Source of the DNA: Soonwooa sp.
GTDB taxonomy: Bacteria; Bacteroidota; Bacteroidia; Flavobacteriales; Weeksellaceae
Length of the DNA: 64,000 nucleotides
Direction: 5' to 3'
Assembly: GCF_030151385.1 (NCBI RefSeq)
Contig: NZ_JASLDS010000026.1
Coordinates: 97,232 to 161,231 of the forward strand
In this document: piece after piece, positions 50,784 through 60,725 of the stretch
How positions within the stretch are numbered: position 1 is the stretch's first letter
How the letters are laid out: every line of letters begins with the position of its first letter
Position numbers and translations under genes: made by a program
Notes under the pieces: generated by a model
Seen by the model: only the letters and a program-made list of their open reading frames with translations
The model's database searches: none
Told to the model about the DNA's origin: nothing

Positions 50784-51536
50784 ATGCAACGATTTAAAGA
50801 CAAATACGCACTTATTACGGGGGGAACTAACGGAATGGGATTTGCCACAGCACAGAAATTCATCGATGAAGGTGGTAAAGTAATCATTACAGGACGAAGT
50901 AATGAAACGGTAAGCAAAGCCGTAGAAAAATTAGATGAAAATTCTCATGGTATTGTGTCCAATGCAGGTAGCATGAATGACATTTTTAATTTGCAAGAAC
51001 AAGTAAAACAATTCACAGACACGATTGATTTCTTATTTGTGAATGCGGGTTACGGAAGATTTTCCTCTATTGAAGCTGCAGACGAAAAGCATTTTGACGA
51101 GTTATTCAATATGTTAGTAAAAGGAAGTTTTTTTACGGTTCAGCAAATTTTACCTTTAATGAAAAATGGAAGTTCAATTGTCTTAAACACATCTTTTGTA
51201 ACTGAAATTGGAACCCCAAATTTTTCGGTTTATTCCGCAGCAAAGTCAGCTGTGAAGTCTTTTATTAAAACATTTGCTTCCGAACTTACTGAAAAAGGTA
51301 TTCGTGTCAACGGAATCAGTTCAGGGCATATCAAAACTAATATTTTCAATAATACAGGGTTAAATACGGAACAAATTGAGGGTGCAATTAAAAGCATTAT
51401 TCCTACAATTCCATTCAAAAGATTGGGCGAGCCAACAGAAATTGCCAATGCGGTTTTTTTTCTTGCTTCGGATCAGGCTTCATACATTCATGGAACAGAA
51501 TTAACAGTAGACGCAGGTATTTCGGTGATAAGATGA
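50784..51536 (+). CDS. Short-chain dehydrogenase/reductase
   Basis: A classical SDR of 250 residues. The cofactor loop is TGGTNGMGFATA, NAG is in FVNAGYGRF, and the catalytic Ser and Tyr-x-x-x-Lys are in NTSFVTEIGTPNFSVYSAAK. It ends GTELTVDAGISVIR, the usual SDR tail. The substrate is unknown. The gene overlaps the truncated oxygenase gene by 4 bp. It follows the ada-like gene and carries the same upstream element. Confidence 0.9.
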   Translation: MQRFKDKYALITGGTNGMGFATAQKFIDEGGKVIITGRSNETVSKAVEKLDENSHGIVSNAGSMNDIFNLQEQVKQFTDTIDFLFVNAGYGRFSSIEAADEKHFDELFNMLVKGSFFTVQQILPLMKNGSSIVLNTSFVTEIGTPNFSVYSAAKSAVKSFIKTFASELTEKGIRVNGISSGHIKTNIFNNTGLNTEQIEGAIKSIIPTIPFKRLGEPTEIANAVFFLASDQASYIHGTELTVDAGISVIR

Positions 51537-51841
51537 TAACACAAAAATTACAAAATGCAGATTGGCAAAATATAACCGAAAAAATGCATGCAAACGGTTA
51601 CGCCATTATTCAAAATCTGTTATCAGACGAACAATGCGAAACGCTGAAATCGGAATACAACAACTCAAAAGCTTACAGGAAAACGGTAGTTATGGAACGC
51701 TACCGTTTTGGTTTGGGCGAATACAAATATTTCAATTATCCTTTACCTGATATCATTCAACAAATCAGAACAAACGTTTATCCATACCTTGCCCCTATTG
51801 CAAACGCATGGTTTAATGCTTTGAATACCGAACCCTCTTAA
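51533..51841 (+). pseudogene. Truncated 2OG-Fe(II) oxygenase gene
   Basis: The 102 residues (MHANGYAIIQNLLSDEQCET, YRFGLGEYKYFNYPLPDIIQ) match the N-terminal part of 2-oxoglutarate/Fe(II) dioxygenases found beside ada-type genes. The metal-binding HxD...H core is missing. The frame ends 29 bp inside the 3' end of the convergent DoxX-like gene, so the rest was lost by deletion or insertion. It overlaps the SDR gene by 4 bp and was presumably translated with it. Confidence 0.75.
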
Positions 51842-52652
51842 ATTCTAATTTAGATTGCGGCGTATATAACGTCATAATGCTGTCTTTCAAAACATATTTC
51901 GCTTTTAGGAAAGTTTGTTTTTTATTATCATTGTCGTCGGAAGTCGCTAATGTTACACTATCTTTTGTGAAAGTATATTTGCCATTAACATAATTGTTTT
52001 GCTCATTTTTTTTAATGATTTGAAAAGTTTGCATTGCTTCAAAATACAATTTATCTTCGTTTTCGACATTTTTCCAAGCCCCATAAAAAGGCGTTTTTCC
52101 CATGTATTTGTTTTTCAAAGTAATGGCTAAGCAAGCGAAGCCAATAAATACCAAAGGAATGTAAACAAATTTAGCCTTGCTTATTTTGTTTAACCAATTT
52201 GGAAAATCTTCCTTGTCAAATAATGGTGGTTCTTGTACAAAATATTTGAGTAATGTTTTGTAATCGGAGAAAAAGACAAAAAGCGCCATAAGGGTCAATG
52301 TAACTGCCATTCCCTTTGCTCCTTCAATGTCGTATGCGAAATCCATTAACAAAATATTGATCATAAAGGTCAGATACAACACAATTCCGATTCGGGTTGT
52401 CTTTTTGAAGAATAAAAGTAACGCACTAATGATTTGCGTAAAAGCGATAACCACACCGTACCAATAAGAATATCCAAAGTAAAACCACGTCAATTGAAAG
52501 CCTGTCAATGTTCCAACAGGTTTGTCGTAAACGCTTGGTTGAGCGGTAAATTGCGTTTCGAATATTTTAGCTGAGGCATAAGAGATAATAATTGTCGCTA
52601 AAAAATATCTGCAAAAAGTATAGAGTAACGCATGGATTTTCTTCCAATTCAT
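51813..52652 (-). CDS. DoxX-like membrane protein with C-terminal extension
   Basis: A 279-residue membrane protein. Four N-terminal helices (about 10-30, 60-85, 95-115, 115-130) form a DoxX-like domain, with a fifth helix at about 168-188. A soluble C-terminal part of about 80 residues (KNVENEDKLYFEAMQTFQII onwards) is typical of flavobacterial relatives. DoxX-type proteins are linked to redox and quinone-related membrane functions, but this one's role is unknown. Confidence 0.7.
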   Translation of the reverse strand: MNWKKIHALLYTFCRYFLATIIISYASAKIFETQFTAQPSVYDKPVGTLTGFQLTWFYFGYSYWYGVVIAFTQIISALLLFFKKTTRIGIVLYLTFMINILLMDFAYDIEGAKGMAVTLTLMALFVFFSDYKTLLKYFVQEPPLFDKEDFPNWLNKISKAKFVYIPLVFIGFACLAITLKNKYMGKTPFYGAWKNVENEDKLYFEAMQTFQIIKKNEQNNYVNGKYTFTKDSVTLATSDDNDNKKQTFLKAKYVLKDSIMTLYTPQSKLEFKRVRYSKH

Positions 52653-52776
52653 AATGTAGAGGCTTTAATTAATAATTACTTTACAAAGCTAAAACATCGA
52701 TTAATACTAGAATTGTATAAATGGAAACCTCTTAGAACTTGTTTAAAAATTTATTGATAAAATATTAAACATGTTC

Positions 52777-53577
52777 TTAAAAAAATAACCAAATATTTTC
52801 TTTTTCGGTATCTACGTTTTTAAAGAATGTATTGGGCTTTATAGCCGTCAAATCTTTAAAGCTTCTTATAAAATGTGATTGATCATAAAAGCTATTTTGC
52901 GAAAGTTCTGTGAAGTTTTTGCTTTCCTTTTGTTGAATAATTGACTGACGAAATTTGTGTATTTTTCGGTATTCAGACAAAGATTTACCAACATGATTTT
53001 TAAAAACTTTGTTCAAATATTGTCTGCTAATCTCGTGCTGTTCGGCAATTTCTTGAATGCTAAAATCATCTTCGATAGATAAAAGAATGCTTTCGACAAG
53101 TTTGAAATCTTTATTTTGAAGTTTTGAAACGAGATAGTTTTCTAGAATTTCAATTTTATCTTCTAAAGAAGAATTAAAAATATTGAGTAAAACCTCATCA
53201 AAATCAGGAAACAACTTAAAATCAACATTTATCTCTTTTGAAAAAATAATGTCCGTTTCATTTGTAAAATAATTGATTCCTAAAGGTTTAAAGTAAATCG
53301 TTAACTCATTGATTAATTGCTTATAATGAATCAGAATTGGCTTCGTATACTTCGGAACAAGGCTCGTCAAAAGGTTTTCGGTTTCCGATAATTGTATGCT
53401 AACATGATTGTCATTAACTTGAACATCAATATTTTGATTGCACGTAAAAACTACGTAGTTATTAGGAAACGTCCAATACTTGATATCATTGATGTTTTCG
53501 TCTTCCGAAATAAAATAATATCCCTCGATATATTTGGCTAGAATTGGATTTTGGGTTTTATAAAAATGAATATTCAT
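52777..53577 (-). CDS. AraC-family transcriptional regulator
   Basis: A 266-residue regulator with a beta-rich N-terminal domain and a C-terminal helix-turn-helix pair (FSIQEIAEQHEISRQYLNKV, then FYDQSHFIRSFKDLTAIKPN). It resembles the AraC protein at 59846 in length and layout. It lies 124 bp upstream of the DoxX-like gene on the same strand, so that gene is a plausible target. Confidence 0.87.
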   Translation of the reverse strand: MNIHFYKTQNPILAKYIEGYYFISEDENINDIKYWTFPNNYVVFTCNQNIDVQVNDNHVSIQLSETENLLTSLVPKYTKPILIHYKQLINELTIYFKPLGINYFTNETDIIFSKEINVDFKLFPDFDEVLLNIFNSSLEDKIEILENYLVSKLQNKDFKLVESILLSIEDDFSIQEIAEQHEISRQYLNKVFKNHVGKSLSEYRKIHKFRQSIIQQKESKNFTELSQNSFYDQSHFIRSFKDLTAIKPNTFFKNVDTEKENIWLFF

Positions 53578-53710
53578 GATTTGACTATCAACATTGAAAA
53601 ACTTCTTCTACATTCGAAAAACGCGCACTCCGTTTTGATTGATTAAAACTAAATTGGCTTTCTAAAATTAGGCTTTGCAAAAATACAAAATAACCAATTC
53701 TTAATTTTCA

Positions 53711-55225
53711 TCACTTCTTTTCCTCTTCAATATCCTTTTTTATTCTTTCCGTAATATCAATTTTCGCGTTGGTAAAGGAGAAAATGGAGGTTTTATACTC
53801 TCGAGAATATGGATTTGTAATAGAATCTGCAATAACAGAATGCTGAAAAAATGGCGATGTTTCTTTTAATTCATCTTCGCGTTCGGAGGCATTTTTTACA
53901 CGAATTAAATTCTCATATTTTTTACTCAAATCAATCCAATTAATATAATCAGCACTAAATGAAACGGCGTGCAACTGCTTTTTTGTATAAAAATTAATTG
54001 CACCAGCTTGTCCATAATTATCACATAAAATCAAGGTGTTTTTATGATTTGGAATTGTTGCATAAACGCTATCAACTTTTCTAGCAAGCTCTTTCCAACC
54101 CAGCATATCGGCAAAATCTTGTGGCAATTGATGTTCTTTGCCGTCTTCCCAAGTTAACATTCCGAATTTTCGATATTTTTCTTGGTGATTTACGATGTAT
54201 TCTGGACTCTTATTCGGAAAAGCGATAAGATAAGTAGGAATAAAACAAGCGATTGACAAAATGATGACGATTGGTTTTAAAACCTTTCCAGCCTTATTTT
54301 CCAAAAGATTGGCAATATACACAGAACCAAAAGCAAAATAAATAGGATAAACTCCGATGGCATAGTAATCTTTGGCTTTCAGAAATAAGAAAATACCAAT
54401 AGTAATAATGAATGACCAAAAGAATAAACGATATTTTTTAAATTCTTGATATTTTAATAACGCAAAAAGCCCAATAAAAATCACCACGAAAGTTCCGAGA
54501 AAAAATACAAACTGTGATCGTACAAAACTCCAACGATTAACGTTGATCAATTGTGTATCCGAAAGTTCCTTCATATGTCGAAGCACAGGAAAGTCGTTAT
54601 TAACCTGCCAAATAAGGTTGGGCAAAATAAGGAAAAATGCCAAAGCAGCTGCTAAATAAAGATTCTTGTTGGTGAAGATTTTTCTTTCCTTTGTTAGAAG
54701 TATCGCAGGAAGAATTCCTAAAATCAGAAAAATAATATTGTATTTATTCAAAAAGCCAAATGCAAAGCTTAAGCCTATTAAATACAAGTATTTTGACTTA
54801 TTGCTGTTCAAATATTTAATGACGAAATAATACAACAACGTCCAACAAAGAACATCCAAAGAATTGGGTTGATACAAAATATTGAGCCTAAATAAAACCG
54901 AAAACGTAACGCAACTAGCACCCAAAATAAGTGCGAAAAGATTACCTTTCAGTTCTTCAATAGTTTTCCAAACACCCACAATGGTAAGAGCACCAAAAAG
55001 GCAAGGAAAAAATTTAATCCAAAAAACAGAGTTTCCAAAAAGTTGAATAATGTACGAAATCCAAGATGTTACAGGTGGCACCGACAAATATCCAAAAGCT
55101 AAGTGATTGGCTTGGTCTAAGTGAAGATATTCATCTCTTTGCAGTTCATAATCAGGACTAATCAGCGAATATTGAATGAGAAATTTGATTAGGATAAAGC
55201 ATAATAAGATAATCTTGTTCTTCAT
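53711..55225 (-). CDS. GT39-family membrane glycosyltransferase (ArnT/PMT-like)
   Basis: A 504-residue membrane protein with about ten to eleven helices. The acidic pair RDE near residue 32, in the first extracytoplasmic loop (YELQRDEYLHLDQANHLAFG), is the catalytic motif of the PMT/ArnT group. FGFLNKYNIIFLILG lies in mid-protein, and a soluble periplasmic domain occupies about 370-504. It would transfer a sugar from a polyprenyl-phosphate donor to an envelope acceptor. The substrate is unknown and no glycan cluster surrounds it. Confidence 0.85.
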   Translation of the reverse strand: MKNKIILLCFILIKFLIQYSLISPDYELQRDEYLHLDQANHLAFGYLSVPPVTSWISYIIQLFGNSVFWIKFFPCLFGALTIVGVWKTIEELKGNLFALILGASCVTFSVLFRLNILYQPNSLDVLCWTLLYYFVIKYLNSNKSKYLYLIGLSFAFGFLNKYNIIFLILGILPAILLTKERKIFTNKNLYLAAALAFFLILPNLIWQVNNDFPVLRHMKELSDTQLINVNRWSFVRSQFVFFLGTFVVIFIGLFALLKYQEFKKYRLFFWSFIITIGIFLFLKAKDYYAIGVYPIYFAFGSVYIANLLENKAGKVLKPIVIILSIACFIPTYLIAFPNKSPEYIVNHQEKYRKFGMLTWEDGKEHQLPQDFADMLGWKELARKVDSVYATIPNHKNTLILCDNYGQAGAINFYTKKQLHAVSFSADYINWIDLSKKYENLIRVKNASEREDELKETSPFFQHSVIADSITNPYSREYKTSIFSFTNAKIDITERIKKDIEEEKK

Positions 55226-55561
55226 GGCGCTTGTTTATCATTTAGACAACATTTTATCTCAATTTGTTACAAATATTTGAAATAAAAAATCGCTCTTTAA
55301 TCCAAATCTTTAGCTTTTACAAAATTAGTAAAAAGACGAATTCAAAGTATTTTAAAGAATTAAAAGAGCTAAAATAACCTGTCATTTATTTTACCAAATT
55401 TTAAGTTAAAGCTAATTTACAAAAGCAAAGCAGCCCAATTTAATGTATAAAAAAAGAAATCCCTTTCGTAAATTTGCAAAAACATTACAGCTCTTTTCCT
55501 TTTAAATCGAATGTTTGGAATCAAATTGTATTAGAGAAGCAACCTTAAAATCAAAAATCAC
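55226..55561. other. Intergenic region between divergent genes
   Basis: No gene is seen. A -7 box TAAATTTG at 55469-55476 probably serves the GNAT gene, giving a leader of about 80 bases with no recognisable riboswitch. Confidence 0.5.
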
Positions 55562-56068
55562 ATGACAACATTACAATATAGAAATGCTAATATATCGGAT
55601 TTGCCCCGAATTGTAGAAATTTACAACACTACTGTTTCTTCAGGGATGGTAACTGCTGATACAACGCCAGTTTCGGTTGAGAGCAGACAAAAATGGTTTC
55701 ACGAGCACAACTCTAGCAATCGTCCACTTTGGGTTATCGAAAACGACGCGCAGGAAATCATTGGATGGGTCAGTTTTCAGTCTTTTTATGGGCGTCCTGC
55801 TTATGATGCAACCGTCGAGATAAGCATTTATATGGACGAAAACCAAAGAGGCAAAGGACTTGGCAAACAAGTTTTACAATATTGCATTGATGCGGCTCCC
55901 AATTTAGGTATAAAAACCTTGCTGGGTTTTATTTTCTCACATAATGAACCAAGCTTAAAACTATTCAGATATTTTGGATTCGAAGATTGGGCAACTCTTC
56001 CAAACATAGCATTACTCAAGGGAGAAGAATATGGCTTGAAAATATTAGGCAAACGCGTTGCTTTATAA
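55562..56068 (+). CDS. GNAT-family N-acetyltransferase, phosphinothricin acetyltransferase-like
   Basis: A 168-residue acetyltransferase. The acetyl-CoA-binding motif is DENQRGKGLGKQVLQYCID (about 92-110). The N-terminal IVEIYNTTVSSGMVTADTTP and the motif HNEPSLKLFRYFGFEDWA match the PAT/Pat branch of GNAT enzymes, which acetylate amino-group compounds such as phosphinothricin or methionine sulfone. The natural substrate here is unknown. Confidence 0.88.
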   Translation: MTTLQYRNANISDLPRIVEIYNTTVSSGMVTADTTPVSVESRQKWFHEHNSSNRPLWVIENDAQEIIGWVSFQSFYGRPAYDATVEISIYMDENQRGKGLGKQVLQYCIDAAPNLGIKTLLGFIFSHNEPSLKLFRYFGFEDWATLPNIALLKGEEYGLKILGKRVAL

Positions 56069-56403
56069 AATTGAATTTAAAAACCAACCCAAATATTAAA
56101 TTATAAACAGTTTGGTTATATTTCGAAACTCGTTATAGACCAAAATCCGTTTGAAATTATAACTTAACCAAATGACTCCTAGAAAGTTATTAATCACTAA
56201 TCTTGTCTTGTAGGTTTGGCTTTGATTAAGATTTTCGAGAGAAACAATTACTGTATCTTCAAAATTATTTAATTGAAGCAGAAGATTTAAAAACAGGTTT
56301 CGATAGACAAATGGATTTTGTTGTAAAGGAGATTGGAAAAGGCTAGAAGTAGTTTTGTAATGTGTTTTTTTGACTTGAAAAATAGAATATAATTTTTTAA
56401 AAA
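56069..56403. other. Intergenic region with a coding-like remnant
   Basis: No intact gene. The plus-strand stretch 56230-56346 stays open for 38 codons after a stop, has no ATG start, and reads LIEAEDLKTGFDRQMDFVVK. It looks like the 3' end of a lost gene. Confidence 0.4.
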
Positions 56404-56934
56404 ATGAAAATTTTAGCCTTTATTGGGAGTGCGACCCAAAATTCTTCAAATCTAAAGTTGGTAGAATCTATCAAAGCGCTAATGCCACATTTTGAAATCG
56501 AGGTTATTAATAATCTTTCGGATTTACCGCATTTTGACACCGAACTTACCACCGAAAATACACCAGAAATAGTAGAAGTTTTCCGTGAGAAAATTGAAAA
56601 TGCCGATGGAATAATTTTTTCGACGCCAGAATATATTTTTAGTATTCCGAGTCGTTTAAAAAACCTTTTGGAATGGTGTGTTTCGACGACAATTTTTGAC
56701 GAAAAACCAGTTTCAATTATTACTGCTTCGGCTAGTGGCGAAAAAGGTCATGAAGAACTAAATTTAATTCTTAAAACCCTTGGCGCAAATATTAATGACA
56801 ATGATTGTCTTTTAATAAAAGGAATTAAAGGTCGTTTTGATGAAAATGGATTGATGAATGCCGATTTGGAAAAACAGATTAAACAAATCATGTTTAACTT
56901 TAATAATAGTCTTGAAAATTGCTTGAGGAAGTAA
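56404..56934 (+). CDS. NAD(P)H-dependent FMN reductase
   Basis: A flavodoxin-like reductase of 176 residues. The phosphate-binding loop is GSATQNSSNLKLVE at the N-terminus, and FSTPEYIFSIPSRLKNLLEW is the family's flavin contact motif. Members reduce FMN, quinones or azo compounds with NAD(P)H. A 39-bp gap separates it from the lipoprotein gene downstream. Confidence 0.88.
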   Translation: MKILAFIGSATQNSSNLKLVESIKALMPHFEIEVINNLSDLPHFDTELTTENTPEIVEVFREKIENADGIIFSTPEYIFSIPSRLKNLLEWCVSTTIFDEKPVSIITASASGEKGHEELNLILKTLGANINDNDCLLIKGIKGRFDENGLMNADLEKQIKQIMFNFNNSLENCLRK

Positions 56935-56973
56935 AATATTTTTTATCTTAACTATCAGAAAATATAATAAGTT

Positions 56974-58134
56974 ATGTCAAAAGTTTTTTCAACTTTTATT
57001 TGTTTAGCAGTATGTTTCAGCTGTGATAGCAAAGACAAAAAGCCGCTGCCGACAACTGAGGAGGCTACAATCACAACAATTAAAGAATCGGAGGATACGA
57101 AAGTTAATACTAATGAGATTACGGCAATACTTAATCTCCCGACAACCAGATATACACAGGTATTAGATGATTATAAATTCAATCTTCCATTCAATTATAG
57201 AGTCAATGAACTATCCACAGAGAATACTCCAAATCATTATTTTAAAATGTGCTGGAAAGTAAAACCTGACTTCGAAATTGACAGTCAATCTGAGGGTTTT
57301 AGAAGATTCCAAGTCTATAATTTTATAGACATAATACCGTTTTCGTCTGACCAAGGCGAGTTTTATATCTTCAAGAAAAACAATTCTTCTGACGTTAAGA
57401 TTGAGGATTTCATCAAACCTGCTGACAAAGTAATTTACAAAGACAACAACAGCGCAATCTATATAATTGATGGTAAATACAAGGCAATATATTTTGACTA
57501 TTTAGCTGATAAGAAAGAATATATCTTGTTTTCTAGCGATTCTCCTTTTTGGAATATTCGGCCTGAGCTAAGTCCAGATTTAGAAGTTAATCAATTAATT
57601 TATCATTTAAGAATGGCTAAAAATGTGCTTAAACCAATTACTTCTCAAACGCAAAATTGGTCAATGTACAAATCTCAATTGTCAAAATTAGAAAATAGTT
57701 TTTTTGAAAAATTGAATACCGAAGTTGTTAACGCTTATAAATCTGACCCAAATCGAGAGAGTTTTTCTCCTGCTGACGCAGGGAATACGAAATATTATAG
57801 TGTTTTCAAAACTAATCAAAAAATGGAGGACGTTTGGAAAAAGCTTAGCACAATCTCTCCAAATACAAAGCTTAAGATTAATGAAAACGATTTTAAGTAT
57901 CTGTTTGATAATGATTTTAGATTTTTCTACTCCGAAAATTGCAAACTTGTTTCTAAGACTGACAAAAGTCTAATCTATCAGAGAGGCGACGCACAAGCTT
58001 TTTGTTTGATTAGTAAATCAAAGTCGGGCAACTATTTTATTTTTAAGGAATTTCCGGAACTTCAGCAAATGCCTGCTAATTATTATCAAAACGAAATTAA
58101 TTTTTACAAAGAATTGTTTGAAAATAGTTTTTAA
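56974..58134 (+). CDS. Lipoprotein of unknown function
   Basis: A 386-residue lipoprotein; the signal MSKVFSTFICLAVCFSC ends in Cys17, followed by a Lys/Asp-rich spacer. The mature protein is mixed alpha/beta and no named domain is recognised. It ends 15 bp before the next gene and is likely co-transcribed with it. Confidence 0.75.
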   Translation: MSKVFSTFICLAVCFSCDSKDKKPLPTTEEATITTIKESEDTKVNTNEITAILNLPTTRYTQVLDDYKFNLPFNYRVNELSTENTPNHYFKMCWKVKPDFEIDSQSEGFRRFQVYNFIDIIPFSSDQGEFYIFKKNNSSDVKIEDFIKPADKVIYKDNNSAIYIIDGKYKAIYFDYLADKKEYILFSSDSPFWNIRPELSPDLEVNQLIYHLRMAKNVLKPITSQTQNWSMYKSQLSKLENSFFEKLNTEVVNAYKSDPNRESFSPADAGNTKYYSVFKTNQKMEDVWKKLSTISPNTKLKINENDFKYLFDNDFRFFYSENCKLVSKTDKSLIYQRGDAQAFCLISKSKSGNYFIFKEFPELQQMPANYYQNEINFYKELFENSF

Positions 58135-58149
58135 TATATTAAAAAAAGT

Positions 58150-58944
58150 ATGGGAAACCGCAGCTATTTGTATTTGAAAAATCCAAAAAGGGAAAACTAT
58201 CTTTTTGAAGCTAACAATGCTTTACCATTTTTTTGGGTGACATTTTTGGATAAAAATATCATTGAACAAAATAAGCAAGATTGGAAAAAACTTGTTGAAT
58301 TTGAGAAAAATCACAGCGAAGAAGAAGCCGAAGACTATTTAGAAAAAAAATCGCCCAGTTTTAAAATTGATTTGCCAACTTTTGAAAAGAATGTGAATAG
58401 GAGTCGGGTTTTTCTCCGAAAGAATTATCCCAGCGTTTTTCCGCTCTATAGTGATTTTGTAGATTTTATAAAATCAAAATTCGAAACGGACGATTATTTG
58501 GAGCTTAATATTTGGGAATTTTTCGGTTTTTATAATTCTGAGGATGAGCTTTTTCAAGAACTTGAAAATGAGATTAACGCCATTGAAACAGATAAAGCTG
58601 GTGAACTCAGATTTCTTATTGTTGAAGATTTAATCGGACAAGGAACTGGTTTTGACATGACTACTGATGGAGAATTTTCAAAACTTGAATCCTATCAAAA
58701 AACGCTTGACAAAAGGTATATTCCAAAGATAAAAGAGGAACAAAAATTTAGTAAAAAATCGCTCATCATTAGTATTGTTATTTTATTAATCTGTCCACTT
58801 TTTTCGATTTATGTTATTAAAACTTTTCCCAAAGATGGATTTAGCGCACAGCTTGTAGTAACAGCCATCGCAAATATTGGTTTTTATATTTTTGCAATCT
58901 GGTCAATTTTTGGGGAGATTAAAGCCTATAAAATTTCAAAATAA
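58150..58944 (+). CDS. Membrane protein of unknown function
   Basis: A 264-residue protein. About 200 cytoplasmic acidic residues, starting MGNRSYLYLKNPKRENYLFE, precede two C-terminal helices (about 202-220 and 230-255). The N-terminal part resembles small DUF proteins of Bacteroidota that begin MGNRSYLY, but the match to a named family is uncertain. It follows the lipoprotein gene by 15 bp. Confidence 0.7.
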   Translation: MGNRSYLYLKNPKRENYLFEANNALPFFWVTFLDKNIIEQNKQDWKKLVEFEKNHSEEEAEDYLEKKSPSFKIDLPTFEKNVNRSRVFLRKNYPSVFPLYSDFVDFIKSKFETDDYLELNIWEFFGFYNSEDELFQELENEINAIETDKAGELRFLIVEDLIGQGTGFDMTTDGEFSKLESYQKTLDKRYIPKIKEEQKFSKKSLIISIVILLICPLFSIYVIKTFPKDGFSAQLVVTAIANIGFYIFAIWSIFGEIKAYKISK

Positions 58945-59172
58945 TGTAATATCATAATATTTTTTGCCCTTCATGCTGCAGGTTTTCAAATTAATTTTGA
59001 GAATAATCGGAATATGAAATTGTCAACTTGTTAGATGAAAACGAACATTATATTGACTTTGAGAAAATCTTCTTTAAAACAAACGATGCTGTTACTTAAC
59101 GCAAACAAGAAGTTTTGGAAACAACTTCGAATAATGAATAAAAGAGCACTTAAAACTATTAAATAAAAACAC
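58945..59172. other. Intergenic region with short open frames
   Basis: No convincing gene. One frame reads EYEIVNLLDENEHYIDFEKI followed by FFKTNDAVT before a stop, without an ATG. It resembles a coding remnant. Confidence 0.35.
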
Positions 59173-59778
59173 ATGAAAAAATTAGCCTATATATTCGGAT
59201 CCTTTTTAATTCTCCATTCTTGTGATAAAAAAGCTGAGAATCAAGTGTCAAATTCCGAACATAAGAATATTGAAAAAATCAGCAATGAAGATGATCTTGC
59301 TAATATTGAAAAAAACGGAAAGTCTTTCTACGATTGGTATTTTAAGAACGAGTTTCCCAATTGTGATGTTATCAAAGATAAAGATGGAATGTCCAAACTT
59401 GACACACTTTCTTATTTTACCGAATTGAGAAAATTGGGTACGGTTTCCGAAAAACTAATAATAAAAGAGCGAAAAAGATTATCTGGTTGTGCTGCTTTTA
59501 TTTCCACTCTTAAGTATTCGGATTATGAAAATTCCGAAGCTTATGATTATGACAAGGAATGTCCAGATATGTATTATATGTACTGGCTAAAAAGTCAAGA
59601 GACGCCAGATGGATTTGTTACTAAAAATGTAAAAAAGATTAATGACAATTCTGCATCCGTTGATATCTATGAAACTTATAAACAGAACAATTCGCAATCA
59701 CCTTTGTCAACTGTAATTTTAGAAAAAGAAAACAATACTTGGAAAATCGTCGATATTAAATTTATTGACAGGGAATGA
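59173..59778 (+). CDS. Small lipoprotein of unknown function
   Basis: A 201-residue lipoprotein (MKKLAYIFGSFLILHSC, Cys17) with an acidic mature part. The C-terminus (LSTVILEKENNTWKIVDIKF) is the pattern seen in DUF3828-like or NTF2-like secreted domains; no firm assignment is made. Cys residues at CDVIKDKDG and GCAAFIS may pair. Confidence 0.72.
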   Translation: MKKLAYIFGSFLILHSCDKKAENQVSNSEHKNIEKISNEDDLANIEKNGKSFYDWYFKNEFPNCDVIKDKDGMSKLDTLSYFTELRKLGTVSEKLIIKERKRLSGCAAFISTLKYSDYENSEAYDYDKECPDMYYMYWLKSQETPDGFVTKNVKKINDNSASVDIYETYKQNNSQSPLSTVILEKENNTWKIVDIKFIDRE

Positions 59779-59845
59779 GTTTAAAGTATAAATCTCAAGA
59801 CTATATTTTGTTTTCTATTTTTGCAAAAATACTTCAATCAAGACC

Positions 59846-60664
59846 ATGAATAATCAAAACATTTTTCGAACCTTTAAACCTCAAGATTTGCAGGTTCAGA
59901 AGTATGTTGACTATTATTATTTGGACATAAAACCAGAAAATATCATCACCGAATACGAGTGTTTTCCGCATTATAATAATACAATTTCGTTGTACAAATC
60001 ACATAATCGGCTTGATATTGCTGATATGAAATTTCTCGAAATCGCGAAGCCAATTCAAATATTTACGCCAGTTCGCGAGAAAGTTTTGAATGTAAAACAA
60101 ACGGGAAAAGTCCATCGGATTGTTATTGTTTTTAAAGCTTTCGGGATTAATCAATTTTATAAAAACATTGATTTTAGCACAATTATTCATTATTATAGTT
60201 TTTTTACGGATTCAGAAATTCAGGATTTGTTATCATCTGAAGATGTGGAGATTATTACAAAATATTTGGACCGTTTTCTTCTTTTGAGATTTCAAGAAAT
60301 TAGCAATCCTATTATCGAAAAAAGTCTTATTTCCATTTTCGAGAATACTGAAAATTTCAATGTAGAAAAGCTTTCTAAAGAACTTGGGATTAGTAGAAAA
60401 CATATTAATCGTGTTTTTAAACAAAATATAGGCGTTCCTATTAAGAAGTTTCATCAGATTGTAGCATTTCGAAAAACAGTGGAGAAAAAGTTACATCAAA
60501 ATTCGGTGGAGAATTTCACACAAATTGCGCACGAATTTCAATTTTTTGATCAATCACATTTTAATAAAGTTTACAAAAATTTCACCAACAATTCGCCGAA
60601 AGCCTTTTTCAATAAAGCTTCATTGCTGGGACAAGAAGACATCGTTTGGCATTTGAAAGACTAA
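59846..60664 (+). CDS. AraC-family transcriptional regulator
   Basis: A 272-residue regulator with a C-terminal helix-turn-helix pair (FNVEKLSKELGISRKHINRV, then FQFFDQSHFNKVYKNFTNNS). It resembles the regulator at 52777 in length, layout and the motif FxDQSHFxxxxK. A -7-like TATTTTTG lies before it. The exported hydrolase gene starts 62 bp downstream and is a plausible target. Confidence 0.87.
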   Translation: MNNQNIFRTFKPQDLQVQKYVDYYYLDIKPENIITEYECFPHYNNTISLYKSHNRLDIADMKFLEIAKPIQIFTPVREKVLNVKQTGKVHRIVIVFKAFGINQFYKNIDFSTIIHYYSFFTDSEIQDLLSSEDVEIITKYLDRFLLLRFQEISNPIIEKSLISIFENTENFNVEKLSKELGISRKHINRVFKQNIGVPIKKFHQIVAFRKTVEKKLHQNSVENFTQIAHEFQFFDQSHFNKVYKNFTNNSPKAFFNKASLLGQEDIVWHLKD

Positions 60665-60725
60665 GATGTCCCATTTTTACAATTACTGGTTATTCATTTT
60701 ATCTATTTTCGAATAAAATTTTAAA

